From PALSA-612 sp963776735 (lineage in GTDB: Bacteria > Actinomycetota > Thermoleophilia > Gaiellales > Gaiellaceae), in NCBI GenBank assembly GCA_963776735.1, contig CAVZNV010000001.1, positions 74,151 through 138,150 on the forward strand: a DNA stretch of 64,000 nucleotides, read 5' to 3'. The notes under the pieces were generated by a model, which saw nothing but the letters and a program-made list of their open reading frames with translations, was not told where the DNA came from and made no database searches. A program made the position numbers and the translations under genes. Below, piece by piece: positions 1 to 8,605 of the stretch (the stretch's first letter is position 1; each line of letters begins with the position of its first letter).

Positions 1-2
1 CC

Positions 3-728
3 GGGAAGATCCGCTGGCAGCGCACGATCGGGCCGAGCGAGACGTCGCCGCTCGTCGTGGGCGGACTCGTCTACGCGGGCGACTGGCGCGGAAGCGTCTA
101 CGCCTTCGACGCGCGCACCGGGAAGCAGCGCTGGAGCTTCGCGACCGGCGGCAAGGTGAAGGGCGGCGTCGCCGTCGACGGCCGTCGCCTCTACGTCGGC
201 TCCTACGACGGGCACGTCTACGCGCTGAACGCGCTGACGGGGAAAGAGCTCTGGCGCGCGTCGTCGCAGGCGCGGCTCGGCAGCTCCGGCACGTTCTACT
301 CGACGCCGGCGGTCGCCTACGGACGCGTCTACATCGGCTCGACGGACGGGAAGGTCTATTCGTTCGGCGCGCACACGGGCGACCTGCGCTGGTCGCACTC
401 GACCGGCGGCTACGTCTACGGCTCGCCGGCGGTCTGGAAGCTGCGGGTCCTCGTCGGCTCCTACAGCGGCCGCTTCTACGCGTTCGACGCCGCGACGGGC
501 GACGTGGGCTGGCAGTTCCAGGCGAACGGGCCGATCTCCGGCTCCGCCACCGTGCTCGGGCACGTCGTCTACTTCTCGACGCTGAAAGAGCGCACCTACG
601 CGCTCGACGCGCGCACCGGCAAGCTGCTCTGGAGCTTCCCGGACGGCAAGTACTCGCCGGTCGTCTCCGACGGGCTGCGCGTCTACCTCGTCGGCTACGC
701 GCGCATCTATGCGATGGTCCCGCGATGA
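3..728 (+). CDS. PQQ-like beta-propeller repeat protein (5' end outside window)
   Basis: The reading frame is already open at base 3, so the N-terminus lies upstream. The visible ~240 residues are successive beta-propeller blades with the PQQ/WD-like signature, for example VYAFDARTGKQRW, VYALNALTGKELW and FYAFDAATGDVGW, each about 40 residues. Such proteins (BamB or quinoprotein-dehydrogenase-like folds) are usually exported. No substrate can be inferred from this fragment, and whether it has a signal peptide cannot be seen. Its TGA overlaps the ATG of the next gene (ATGA), so it appears to head or belong to the operon running into the polysaccharide genes. Confidence 0.85.
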   Translation, partial: GKIRWQRTIGPSETSPLVVGGLVYAGDWRGSVYAFDARTGKQRWSFATGGKVKGGVAVDGRRLYVGSYDGHVYALNALTGKELWRASSQARLGSSGTFYSTPAVAYGRVYIGSTDGKVYSFGAHTGDLRWSHSTGGYVYGSPAVWKLRVLVGSYSGRFYAFDAATGDVGWQFQANGPISGSATVLGHVVYFSTLKERTYALDARTGKLLWSFPDGKYSPVVSDGLRVYLVGYARIYAMVPR

Positions 729-1636
729 GGTACGCCGTCACGGGAGCGGCGGGGTTCATCGGCTCGCACCTCGCCGAGGCGCTCGGCGCTTCGGGCCATG
801 ACGTCGTCGGCATCGACGCCTTCACGGACTCGTACGACCGCGAGCTGAAGGAGGAGAACGCGAGCGGCCTCGACATGCTCCGGCTCGACCTGGCCGAGGA
901 TGCGATCGACCTGTCCGGGTTCGACGGCGTCTTCCACCTCGCCGGCCAGCCGGGCGTGCGCAGCTTCGGCGACGTCTTCCCGCTCTACGTGCGGAACAAC
1001 GTGCTCGCCTCGCAGCGGCTGTTCGAGGCGGCGGCAGCGAGCGGCGTCCGGGTCGTGTTCGCCTCGTCGTCATCGGTCTACGGCGCCGCGGAGCGCTTCC
1101 CGACGCCGGAGGACACGGTGCCCGAGCCGATCTCGCCGTACGCGATCACGAAGCTGGCGGCCGAGCACCTCGCGCGCGCGTACGAACGGAGCTTCGGGCT
1201 GGACGTCGTCGTGCTGCGCTATTTCAACGCGTTCGGCCCGCGGCAGCGCCCCGACATGGCCTTCACGCGCATGTGTTTCGCGCTCGCGGAAGGCAGGCCG
1301 TTCGACCTCTTCGGCGACGGCTCGCAGACCCGCGGCTGGACGTACGTCGGCGACGTCGTGGCGGCGACGATGCTGGCGATGGAGCGGGGCGAGGGCCTCT
1401 ACAACGTCGGCGGTGGGGTGGAGGCGTCGATGCGCGAGGCGATCGCGATGCTCGAACGGATCGCGGGCCGGCAGCTCGAGGTGCGCGAGGAGCCGCCGGT
1501 TCCGGGAGACCAACGGCGGACGCGTGCGGACACGACGCGGATCCGGGAGGAGCTCGGATGGAAGCCGCTCGTCTCGCTCGAGAACGGGTTGTCCGAACAG
1601 TGGGCGTGGGCGGCGGCTAGAGTGGCCGCTCGATGA
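725..1636 (+). CDS. NAD-dependent sugar-nucleotide epimerase/dehydratase (GalE-like)
   Basis: This 303-residue extended SDR has the N-terminal Rossmann motif TGAAGFIGSH (residues ~6-15), the serine segment FASSSSVYG and the catalytic SPYAITK (YxxxK) near residue 140. RYFNAFGPRQRP and the C-terminal LGWKP segment are typical of UDP-glucose 4-epimerase or UDP-glucuronate epimerase relatives. It presumably interconverts a UDP-sugar for surface glycan synthesis; the exact substrate cannot be read. Its ATG overlaps the upstream TGA and its own TGA overlaps the next ATG, so translation is probably coupled. Confidence 0.85.
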   Translation: MRYAVTGAAGFIGSHLAEALGASGHDVVGIDAFTDSYDRELKEENASGLDMLRLDLAEDAIDLSGFDGVFHLAGQPGVRSFGDVFPLYVRNNVLASQRLFEAAAASGVRVVFASSSSVYGAAERFPTPEDTVPEPISPYAITKLAAEHLARAYERSFGLDVVVLRYFNAFGPRQRPDMAFTRMCFALAEGRPFDLFGDGSQTRGWTYVGDVVAATMLAMERGEGLYNVGGGVEASMREAIAMLERIAGRQLEVREEPPVPGDQRRTRADTTRIREELGWKPLVSLENGLSEQWAWAAARVAAR

Positions 1637-2538
1637 GCGCGGCTCCGTCGGAAAAGACCCCCGTGCGCGACGTCGAGCCCGAGCAGGAGATGGATCTCGG
1701 CCGGATCTGGCGCTCGGTGATCGCGCGCTGGTGGCTGCTGCTGGTCGGCTTCATCGTCGGCGCGATCGTCGGGCTGCTCGTCTCGCTCGGCGGCGGCAAG
1801 CAGTGGAAGGCGACCGCGGAGATCTACCTCGGCCAGCCGCTGTCGGCAGCCGGGGCGCAACTCTCGAGCCCGCCGACGAGCCTCGGCCTCGCGACCGCGT
1901 ACATCAACCAGCTCGCCCAGCTCAAGCACGCGGCGAAGGCGTCCGGTCTGACGGTGGCGCAGCTGAACGGCGCGCTTTCCGTCAAGCCGATCCTCGGCCT
2001 GACGGGGACGAAGATCGGTCAGCCGGCGCCACTGATGCTGCTGTCCGTGACCGGTCCGAAGAGAATCGGGGTGCAGCTGGCCGCCGACGACCTCGCCAAG
2101 CAGGTGGTAGCCCAGTTCCAGCCCTATCCGTCGCAGAAGGTCAAGATCATCCAGGCGCGCCTGACGCAGGAGTCGGCACAGATCGCGGACATCAACCGCA
2201 GGCTGAAGGCGGCAGAGAACGCGCAGGCGGCGCTGGTGAATTCGGCGGCGAACGCGCCGATCGTTGCCAGCTACGCGACGGTCATCGCCACGCTCTCGAA
2301 CGAGCGGTTCTCGGCCCAGGACGACATCGTCGCGGCGAAGCAGCAGATCGCGCAGGCGTTGGGCATCGAGTCGCCGCGGATCGTCTCGCACCCGGAGTCG
2401 GCGAGCCAGGGCGGCCCGAGCCGCCGCTCCGGCGTGATCATCGGCGCGATCATCGGCCTCGTGATCGGCCTCCTGGTCGCGATCTTCTGGGAGCCGGTCG
2501 GCACGCAGGTGCGCAAGCACCAGGCCGACGCGGCCTAA
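1633..2538 (+). CDS. Wzz/chain-length determinant-like membrane protein
   Basis: This 301-residue protein has the classic co-polymerase layout. A short cytoplasmic N-terminus leads to a first membrane helix (WWLLLVGFIVGAIVGLLVSL, about residues 35-54). A ~200-residue extracytoplasmic alpha-helical part rich in Q/A/K follows, then a second helix near the C-terminus (IIGAIIGLVIGLLVAIFW). There is no C-terminal tyrosine-kinase domain, so it resembles plain Wzz rather than the fused BY-kinase type. It would set polysaccharide chain length with the Wzy-like protein at 17047-18435. A TAGAGT hexamer 9 nt before the ATG may be an internal leaderless promoter. Confidence 0.8.
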   Translation: MSAAPSEKTPVRDVEPEQEMDLGRIWRSVIARWWLLLVGFIVGAIVGLLVSLGGGKQWKATAEIYLGQPLSAAGAQLSSPPTSLGLATAYINQLAQLKHAAKASGLTVAQLNGALSVKPILGLTGTKIGQPAPLMLLSVTGPKRIGVQLAADDLAKQVVAQFQPYPSQKVKIIQARLTQESAQIADINRRLKAAENAQAALVNSAANAPIVASYATVIATLSNERFSAQDDIVAAKQQIAQALGIESPRIVSHPESASQGGPSRRSGVIIGAIIGLVIGLLVAIFWEPVGTQVRKHQADAA

Positions 2539-2542
2539 GCAC

Positions 2543-2548
2543 TAACCT
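2543..2548 (+). promoter_or_regulatory. Putative -10 hexamer (TAACCT) of a leaderless transcript
   Basis: TAACCT ends exactly 6 nt before the ATG at 2555, and there is no Shine-Dalgarno sequence. The same spacing recurs across the window. The inference is by position only; no -35 element is recognisable. Confidence 0.4.
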
Positions 2549-2554
2549 CCCCGC

Positions 2555-3502
2555 ATGCTCGACGGCAAGCGCGTTGCCGTGGTCGTGCCGGCCTACAACG
2601 AGGCGGAGCTGCTGCCGCAGACGCTGGCGGGGATGCCTCCGATCGTCGACCGGGTGATCGTCGTCGACGACGCGTCGACGGACGGCACGGCCGCAGCCGC
2701 CCGAGCCGCAGCAGCAGCCGATCCGCGCGTCGTCGTCGTCACGCACGAGCGCAACCGCGGAGTCGGTGCGGCGATCGTGAGCGGCTACAAGCGCGCGATC
2801 GAGGAGCGGATCGACGTGACCTGTGTGATGGCGGCCGACAACCAGATGGACCCGGCCGAGCTCGAGGCGATCGCCGGCCCCGTCGCCCGCGGCGAGGTCG
2901 ACTACGCCAAGGCGAACCGGCTGTTCACGGGCCAGGCGTGGGAGCTGATCCCGCACTCGCGCTACCTCGGCAACGCGGTGCTCTCACTGCTGACGAAGAT
3001 CGCGTCCGGCTACTGGCACGTCGCCGACTCGCAGGCCGGCTACACGGCGATCGCGCTGCCGATGCTCGAGCAGGTCGACCTCGACCGCATCTACCCGCGC
3101 TACGGCTTCCCGAACGACATGCTCGTCCACCTGAACGTGTGGAACGCGAGCGTGCGCGATGTGCCGTCGCGGCCGATCTACAACGTGGGCGAGAAGTCGG
3201 GCATCCGCCTGCGTCACGTCGTCCCGAAGATCTCGTGGCTGCTGACGAAGGCGTTCTTCTGGCGGATGAAGGAGAAGTACGTGATCCGCGACTTCCACCC
3301 GCTCGTGTTCTTCTACGCCCTGGGCATCTCGCTGTTCCTCGCCGGCCTCGGGCTCGGCGTTTCGGAGATCATCCTGCGCATCCTCGGGAACCAGATCCCG
3401 ACGGCGACCTCGGTGCTGATCGCGCTGCTGCTGATCTTCGGCGTGCAGTTCACGCTGTTCGCAATGTGGTTCGACATGGAGTCGAACAAGGAGCTGCGCT
3501 AG
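2555..3502 (+). CDS. Membrane-anchored GT2 family glycosyltransferase (polyprenyl-P mannose synthase-like)
   Basis: This 315-residue protein starts with a GT-A nucleotide-binding core (VVVPAYNEAELLPQTL, then VIVVDDASTDGT). The metal-binding acidic motif appears degenerate, as MAADNQMDP rather than the usual DxDxQ. Two C-terminal hydrophobic helices (about residues 250-312) anchor it in the membrane. The layout matches the dolichol-phosphate mannosyltransferase/DPM1-like branch, which transfers sugars to polyprenyl phosphate for later use on the outer face. It lies just downstream of the Wzz-like gene, in the same orientation. Its 3' end overlaps the convergent LuxR gene by four bases. Confidence 0.82.
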   Translation: MLDGKRVAVVVPAYNEAELLPQTLAGMPPIVDRVIVVDDASTDGTAAAARAAAAADPRVVVVTHERNRGVGAAIVSGYKRAIEERIDVTCVMAADNQMDPAELEAIAGPVARGEVDYAKANRLFTGQAWELIPHSRYLGNAVLSLLTKIASGYWHVADSQAGYTAIALPMLEQVDLDRIYPRYGFPNDMLVHLNVWNASVRDVPSRPIYNVGEKSGIRLRHVVPKISWLLTKAFFWRMKEKYVIRDFHPLVFFYALGISLFLAGLGLGVSEIILRILGNQIPTATSVLIALLLIFGVQFTLFAMWFDMESNKELR

Positions 3503-6168
3503 GGCGCTTCGGGCTGGAGCGTCACGATTCGTGCCAGCTCGGTGCGTGAGTGGATGTCGAGCTTGCGGAACGTCCTGGCGAGGTGGTACTCGATCGTCTT
3601 CGTGCTGAGGAAGAGCGCGGCGGCGATCTCCTTGTTGGCCTTCCCCTCGGCGACCAGGCGCGCGATGTTCAGCTCCTGCGGCGTCAGCTCGGGCAGCGGG
3701 CGCGCGGCCGCGGAGACCTTCTCGCCGGTTGCCTGAAGCTCGGCGGTCGCCCGATCGGCCCAGGGCGACGCGGCGACGGCCGCGAACGTCTCGTACGCAG
3801 ACCGGAGCTGAATCCGGGCGTCTCTCCGCCGCCCCTGGCGACGAAGACGCTCGCCGTACGCCAGCTGGGTCCGTGCCCGTTCGAGCGCGAGGGGAGATCT
3901 CCCGTGAAGCTCGAGCGCCCTGCAGAAGGGGTCGTCGAACTCGTCGGGCGGCGCCAGTTGGCCTTCGCAGCGGGCGCAGGCTGCGAGCGCCCACGTCCGG
4001 TCGGCCGCTTCCGCAGCCACCGCGAAGCGTGTCAGCCACGCGCGTGCCTCTTCCGTGCCGCCGGTGACGGTCAGCGCTTCGACGAGGTCGGGCATGAACG
4101 GCACGAAGCCGGGCTCGACAACCGTGCTGTCTGCCCATCGCTGCGCCAGTGGCAGCAGCCGGACGATCGCATCGTCGGCGCTGCCCATGCCGAGTTCAAG
4201 GAGGGCGAGCGCCTGTCCTGCCACGCCCTCCTGGTAGGTGTCGCCGGCCTCTCGGGCCGCCGTCGAGGCGGCTTCGGCGAGCGACCTGCAGGCATCCGCC
4301 CGCCCGCGCCAAGCGTGGACGACCGCCAGGCCGCCCGAGGCGATGCCTGCGATCGCGGACGTTCCGATCGCCTCGGCGAGTGGAATCGCCTCCGCGGCGG
4401 CTGCCTCCGCATGGGCGAGCCGGCCGAGCCGCAGCTCGAGGTGCGTGGAGGCCGCGAGGGTGTATGCGACCAGCAACTGATTTCCATCGGCCCGCGCCTG
4501 GCGCGAGACCCCGGCCAGCGACTCGCTCAGCTCGTCGTACCACTCGAGCCACAGGTAGTCCCACGGCCCGAGCGCGGGCAGATCCGGGCGGCGTAGCAGG
4601 TCGCGGTAAAGGGTCGTGGCGCGCTCGTGCTCTCCGGCGAGCAGGTACGCGCTCGCGACATGCGAGAGCGCGAGGGGTAAGTCGGCCTCGCGTGCGGCCA
4701 CCTCGGTTCTCGGCGCCAGTTCCAGTGCGCCTGCCGCGTCGAGCGCGTACAGCCGGGCGTCGATCGCCAAGGTCAGCAGGTTGGCGACGCGTCCCGGATC
4801 GAGTCCTTCGACGTCGGCTTCTCGCAAGAGGGCGAGCTCGGAGATTCCTGTGCCCTGCTTCTGAATCGCTGCGGCGAGATAGACGAGATCGGCGTGAAGC
4901 AGCCGATCCTCGGCCAGCGGCAGGGCGGCAGCCAGGAGCCCGAGCGCCCGCTCGGAGTCGCCGGCACGCCTCAGCGCCTTTGCCGCCGCGTACGACCGCC
5001 GCGCTCGATCCGCCGGCTCCGGGGACAGGTCGGCCGCGCGTTCGAGCGCGCGGGCCTGGGCGGCCAAGCCCCCGCGCGCCGCTGCGCGACCTGCGTTGTC
5101 TTCGAGCGCTGCGGCGACTGCTTCATCGGTGTCGTCGACCGTCGCCGCCTGGTGCCAGGCGCGACGGTCTCGGTCCTCGTCCCCGGACAGCGCATCGGCC
5201 AACGCCTGGTGTGCCGCTTTCCGGTCGGCGCGAGCTGCGCTCGAGTAGACGAGGGAGCGAAGGACGGGATGACGGAAGACGATCTCTCCGGCCTCGACGT
5301 GCACGAGGTGCGCCGCCTCAGCGGCTTCGAGCGGAGCCTCGAGCTGGAGGAGCTCCGCCGCTCGTCCGACGGCCCCCGCGTGAGGCTCTGCGGCGGCGAG
5401 CAGGAGCCCGAGCTGCGCGGCTCGAGGCAACGCCTCGACCTGGCGCGAGAACGTGCGTTGTAGCCGCTCCTGGGACGTGGTCGAGGTCGGCAGGTCCCGT
5501 GCGAGCTCGACCGGAAGCTCGAGCAGGACCAGCGGATTCCCCGCGGCGGCTGCGAGCACGCGGGGCTCGTCTGCCGGGAGAACCGGCTCGGCGCGCAAGC
5601 TCAGCACGCGCCGGGCGTTCTCCTCCGTCAGCGGCGCGAGGTCGAGACGGGGAAACGTTCCGAACGGCGTCGCCGGCTCTGGCCGCTGCGCGACGAGAAA
5701 CGCCAGCTCCTCGCCGAGGAAGCGCCGCGCGGCGAACGCCAACGCATCGGCCGACGCCCGGTCGAGCCAGTGCGCGTCGTCGAGCACCACCAGCAGAGGC
5801 GCCTCCTCCGAGGCCTCGACGAGGAGCGACAGGGTCCCTGCGCCCACCGTGAACGCGTCGGGCGTTCCCTCCTCCAGCGCGAGCGCCGCCGCGAGCGCGC
5901 GCGCCTGCGAGACCGGAATGCGAGGCAGGAGATCGAGGACGGGCCGGAAGAGCTCGTGGAGGCTCGCGAAGGGAAGCTCCGACTCCGATTCGATCCCAGT
6001 CGCGGCCAGCACACGCATGTCGCGTGCCTGCGCGCGGGCCTCGACCAGCAGAGCGGTCTTGCCGAGGCCCGCATCCCCGGAGACGACCAGCGTGCCGCTG
6101 CGTCCGCGCCGCGCCTCTTCGAGCAGCGCCGCGATCCGCCGCAACTCCTCTCCCCGCCCCACCAGCAC
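3499..6168 (-). CDS. LuxR-family regulator with AAA/NTPase domain (LAL type)
   Basis: This 889-residue protein has the usual length and order for large ATP-binding LuxR (LAL/MalT-like) activators. An N-terminal ATPase carries Walker A GDAGLGKTAL (residue ~31) and Walker B LLVVLDDAHWLD. A long alanine/leucine-rich TPR-like sensor region follows. A C-terminal HTH reads LTPQELNIARLVAEGKANKE with the recognition part STKTIEYHLARTFRKL. The GTG start is at 6168. It is divergent from the collagen-like gene, and promoter copy A lies in the gap between them, so it may regulate that operon and itself. The ligand is unknown. Confidence 0.88.
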   Translation of the reverse strand: MLVGRGEELRRIAALLEEARRGRSGTLVVSGDAGLGKTALLVEARAQARDMRVLAATGIESESELPFASLHELFRPVLDLLPRIPVSQARALAAALALEEGTPDAFTVGAGTLSLLVEASEEAPLLVVLDDAHWLDRASADALAFAARRFLGEELAFLVAQRPEPATPFGTFPRLDLAPLTEENARRVLSLRAEPVLPADEPRVLAAAAGNPLVLLELPVELARDLPTSTTSQERLQRTFSRQVEALPRAAQLGLLLAAAEPHAGAVGRAAELLQLEAPLEAAEAAHLVHVEAGEIVFRHPVLRSLVYSSAARADRKAAHQALADALSGDEDRDRRAWHQAATVDDTDEAVAAALEDNAGRAAARGGLAAQARALERAADLSPEPADRARRSYAAAKALRRAGDSERALGLLAAALPLAEDRLLHADLVYLAAAIQKQGTGISELALLREADVEGLDPGRVANLLTLAIDARLYALDAAGALELAPRTEVAAREADLPLALSHVASAYLLAGEHERATTLYRDLLRRPDLPALGPWDYLWLEWYDELSESLAGVSRQARADGNQLLVAYTLAASTHLELRLGRLAHAEAAAAEAIPLAEAIGTSAIAGIASGGLAVVHAWRGRADACRSLAEAASTAAREAGDTYQEGVAGQALALLELGMGSADDAIVRLLPLAQRWADSTVVEPGFVPFMPDLVEALTVTGGTEEARAWLTRFAVAAEAADRTWALAACARCEGQLAPPDEFDDPFCRALELHGRSPLALERARTQLAYGERLRRQGRRRDARIQLRSAYETFAAVAASPWADRATAELQATGEKVSAAARPLPELTPQELNIARLVAEGKANKEIAAALFLSTKTIEYHLARTFRKLDIHSRTELARIVTLQPEAP

Positions 6169-6191
6169 CTCGAGAACGTACCCGCGCGCGG

Positions 6192-6239
6192 ACTAGGGAA
6201 ATACCCGAGGCGCCCCGCATGGCCGCCCGAGCATGCTCG
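6192..6239 (+). promoter_or_regulatory. Promoter/operator copy A of a duplicated two-block element
   Basis: Block 1 (6192-6211) contains CTAGGGAAATACCC, in which GGG and CCC arms flank AAATA. Block 2 (6221-6239) is GGCCGCCCGAGCATGCTCG, which contains the dyad CGAGCATGCTCG. Both blocks recur at 6918-6964 with almost the same spacing and the same distance to a start codon (74 versus 73 nt). The element lies between the divergent LuxR gene and the collagen-like gene. It is probably the regulated promoter of the secreted-protein operon; binding by the LuxR protein is inference. Confidence 0.6.
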
Positions 6240-6265
6240 ACGACGTGACCGAACAGGAGGAAGAC

Positions 6266-6904
6266 ATGACCCGTCTCACCAAGCTCTGCGTCTCGGCCGT
6301 GCTCCTGCTCGCCGTTTCCGCACTGACGATCCTGGTCGTCGGAAGCGCCGGCGGAGCCGCGGCCGCGCCGTCGGCGCATCCCTTGACCGCATCCGCAGCC
6401 GGCCCACGCGGTCCTCAAGGTCCTCGCGGCCCGCGGGGTCTCAAAGGGGCCAAGGGCCCGGCAGGCGCCGCCGGTCCTGCCGGTCCGGCCGGTGCCGCCG
6501 GTTCTCCCGGTCCCGCAGGCCCCGTCGGGCCGAGTGACGGCTTCGTCCAGCTCGCCAAAGGGCCGCTCAGCTTCGTCGCCGGAGGCGGGACGACGACCCC
6601 CGTGACGCTCTCCGTTCCCGCAGGCAGTTATGTCCTTACCGCGACCGCCGACGTCGAGGCGGCGCAAACCACCGGGGGTACGGTGCTGTGCGCCCTGAAT
6701 GCCGAGGGAGACAGCGATGACGCCCTGATCACGCTCTTTCCGAAGAACTGGGGAGAGGTCACGCTCGCGGTCGGGCACACCTTCGGGCAGGCGGGGACAG
6801 TCACCTTTGCCTGCGACACCCTGGACTCGCAGGCTCCGATGAACCTCTTCGGAGCCAGGATCGTCGCGATCCGCGTCGGCAAGGTCACCATCTCGCAGTC
6901 ATAG
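6266..6904 (+). CDS. Secreted collagen-like (Gly-X-Y) protein
   Basis: I start at ATG 6266 because AGGAGG lies 5 nt upstream (6255-6260); an in-frame ATG at 6233 has no ribosome site. The 212-residue product has a signal peptide (KLCVSAVLLLAVSALTILVV). A collagen-like stretch of about 15 Gly-X-Y triplets follows (GPRGPQGPRGPRGLKGAKGP and onward, residues ~45-92). A ~120-residue C-terminal domain of beta-strand character contains two cysteines. Bacterial collagen-like segments form trimeric extracellular stalks, with the C-terminal domain typically a trimerisation or binding head. Its promoter is copy A; the next genes are also secreted. Confidence 0.82.
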   Translation: MTRLTKLCVSAVLLLAVSALTILVVGSAGGAAAAPSAHPLTASAAGPRGPQGPRGPRGLKGAKGPAGAAGPAGPAGAAGSPGPAGPVGPSDGFVQLAKGPLSFVAGGGTTTPVTLSVPAGSYVLTATADVEAAQTTGGTVLCALNAEGDSDDALITLFPKNWGEVTLAVGHTFGQAGTVTFACDTLDSQAPMNLFGARIVAIRVGKVTISQS

Positions 6905-6917
6905 CCATGGCCGTCGC

Positions 6918-6964
6918 ACTAGGGAAATACCCGAGGCCGTGGAGCGGCCGTCCGAGCACACTCG
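6918..6964 (+). promoter_or_regulatory. Promoter/operator copy B of the duplicated two-block element
   Basis: Block 1 (6918-6937) is identical to copy A over 20 bases. Block 2 (6946-6964), GGCCGTCCGAGCACACTCG, differs from copy A at three of 19 positions. The block-to-block distance is 28 nt (29 in copy A). ATG 6991 lies 73 nt from its start, which supports that codon as the start of the following gene over upstream codons that would fall inside the promoter. Confidence 0.6.
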
Positions 6965-6990
6965 GAGTCGTGCAGCACCTGGCGTTCTCG

Positions 6991-7434
6991 ATGCAGTTCC
7001 GCGGGCACTCGACTCGTTTGTCTCCCGGTGTGCTCACCGCGCGTGCGACCGCGCCGAGCTCTGCGCTCGTGACCCGGGTGTGCGCCGACGGCGTGCACAG
7101 CCGGCTCGAGACCCGCGAGGGCGACGAGGCTCACCTGGAGTGCCGGTTCACCTTCCTGGACGAGACACGCTTCGAGGAGGTCGGAACGATCAGCTTCGGG
7201 AACGGCAACGCCCTGCGCTTCCGCAGCACGACCACAGGGACGCTCGACGCCAGCCCCGAGCCCGGCCTTCGACACGGAACGGCGTCGTGGGAGGTCGACG
7301 GCGGCGCCGGGACGTTCGAGGGCGCGACGGGGCGCATCGTCTCGAACTTCCTGCTCTCCGACACCGGCGACCTGACCGACAACCAGCTCGGCGTGATCTT
7401 CCTGCCCGAGCTCCGAGAGGAGGACGCTCGATGA
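6991..7434 (+). CDS. Small beta-barrel-like protein of unknown function
   Basis: The frame is open from 6907, but the duplicated promoter occupies 6918-6964, so I take ATG 6991 (147 residues). Alternating polar and hydrophobic strands end in the motif GGAGTFEGATGRIVSNFLLSD. A G-x-G-x-F-x-G-A-x-G turn of this kind is seen in allene-oxide-cyclase/dirigent-like and DUF3224-type barrels. No signal peptide is visible. I do not recognise a specific family or activity. The gene overlaps the next start by four bases (ATGA), so it is co-translated with a secreted protein. Confidence 0.6.
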   Translation: MQFRGHSTRLSPGVLTARATAPSSALVTRVCADGVHSRLETREGDEAHLECRFTFLDETRFEEVGTISFGNGNALRFRSTTTGTLDASPEPGLRHGTASWEVDGGAGTFEGATGRIVSNFLLSDTGDLTDNQLGVIFLPELREEDAR

Positions 7435-8039
7435 GAACGATGGTCGCGGCGCTCACCGCCGTTGCCGTGGCCGGCCTCTTCGCGGCCGGGTCGGCGAGCG
7501 GGAAGACGAGCTCGAAGCCGACGGTCGTGGACGGCCTGGCCGCCATGTACCTGCAGTACACGGCCTGGGCTGATCAGAACGACCTCGATCCGCTCGGAAC
7601 GGTCTGCGTCGGGATCTCGGGCGCGAAGAAGGGCGTCGTCGACGTCGAGCACACCGCGTTCCGCTGCACGGTGGGCCGGGACGGCAAGCAAGCCGGCGTG
7701 GTGGTCGCAACCGCGCTCGGCCCGGAATGGCTCAGAGTCACCCGGATCGTCAGCGGCGCCCTCAAGCCTGATCGCGGCATCGGCGCTGTTCCGAAGGGGC
7801 CGGAGGCGATGGTCTACTCCGACGCCGAGACCGCCTTGACGCGCTCGTCCTGGGCAAGGGCGAACAAGGTCGGCAAGGTCTTCTGCACGGGCGTCGGCGC
7901 GTACAAGAAGGCGCTGCTCGGGCTCCAGTTCGGCGCCTTCAACTGTGCGATCTACGACCGGTCCGGACGGCGATCCGGAACCGTCCTCGTCCAGGTCGTC
8001 AGCAGCTCGTCTCTTCGCGTCGTCAGACGGTTGAGCTGA
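7431..8039 (+). CDS. Secreted protein of unknown function
   Basis: This 202-residue product starts at ATG 7431, overlapping the upstream TGA, with GAGAGGAGG just upstream as ribosome site. A clear signal peptide (MRTMVAALTAVAVAGLFAAG, cleavage near SASGK) precedes a mature part with two similar halves. Each half has a cysteine-containing strand (TVCVGISG/FRCTVG and VFCTGVGA/FNCAIY), so four cysteines could form disulphides. The half-repeat suggests an internal duplication. No known family was recognised. It belongs to the promoter-B operon. Confidence 0.65.
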   Translation: MRTMVAALTAVAVAGLFAAGSASGKTSSKPTVVDGLAAMYLQYTAWADQNDLDPLGTVCVGISGAKKGVVDVEHTAFRCTVGRDGKQAGVVVATALGPEWLRVTRIVSGALKPDRGIGAVPKGPEAMVYSDAETALTRSSWARANKVGKVFCTGVGAYKKALLGLQFGAFNCAIYDRSGRRSGTVLVQVVSSSSLRVVRRLS

Positions 8040-8071
8040 GAAACCCGTTTCACCACACCTAGGAGGGAACC

Positions 8072-8605
8072 ATGCACCGCATCACTCGTTTTCGCCCATC
8101 GCCCGCTCTCGTCGTGGCATCGATCGCGCTCCTCGTCGCGCTCGGCGGCACCGGCTACGCCGCGACCGCGCTCCCGCCGAACAGCGTCGGCACGGCGCAG
8201 TTGAAGAACGCTGCAGTCACGGCCGCGAAGGTGAAGCCCGGCTCCCTGCTCAAGTCGAGCTTCGCCGCGAATCAGCTCCCGACCGGCGGCGCGCTCGCCT
8301 ACGCGCACGTGAATCGTGACGGGACGCTCGACACGGCCCTTTCCAAGAACGTCGCCGTCGTCCCGGCCATCCGCCCGACGTCGGCGAACGAGGCCGACTA
8401 CTGCCTCAAGGTCACCGGGAACCAGGCGCCGCACAGCGCCGTGGCGTCGCTCGACCTCTCGTCGTCCGGGGACAAGCACATCGCAGTGATCGTCGGACGC
8501 GACCTCAGCAGTAACTGTCAGGGCAACGCCGACGCCCTGGTCGCCACCAGCCTCGACGTCGTAGGCGCTCAGCAGACGAACGCGTTCTACATCGTCTTCA
8601 ACTAG
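8072..8605 (+). CDS. Secreted protein with actinobacterial surface motif
   Basis: AGGAGG sits ~5 nt upstream of ATG 8072. The 177-residue protein begins with a signal peptide (ALVVASIALLVALGGTGYAA). It is followed by LPPNSVGTAQLKNAAVTAAK and KPGSLL, a short segment seen at the N-terminus of many exported proteins in high-GC actinobacteria. The remainder is strand-rich with two cysteines (DYCLKV, SSNCQG) and no recognised catalytic motif. It is the last gene of the promoter-B operon; a strong hairpin follows at 8638. Confidence 0.68.
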   Translation: MHRITRFRPSPALVVASIALLVALGGTGYAATALPPNSVGTAQLKNAAVTAAKVKPGSLLKSSFAANQLPTGGALAYAHVNRDGTLDTALSKNVAVVPAIRPTSANEADYCLKVTGNQAPHSAVASLDLSSSGDKHIAVIVGRDLSSNCQGNADALVATSLDVVGAQQTNAFYIVFN

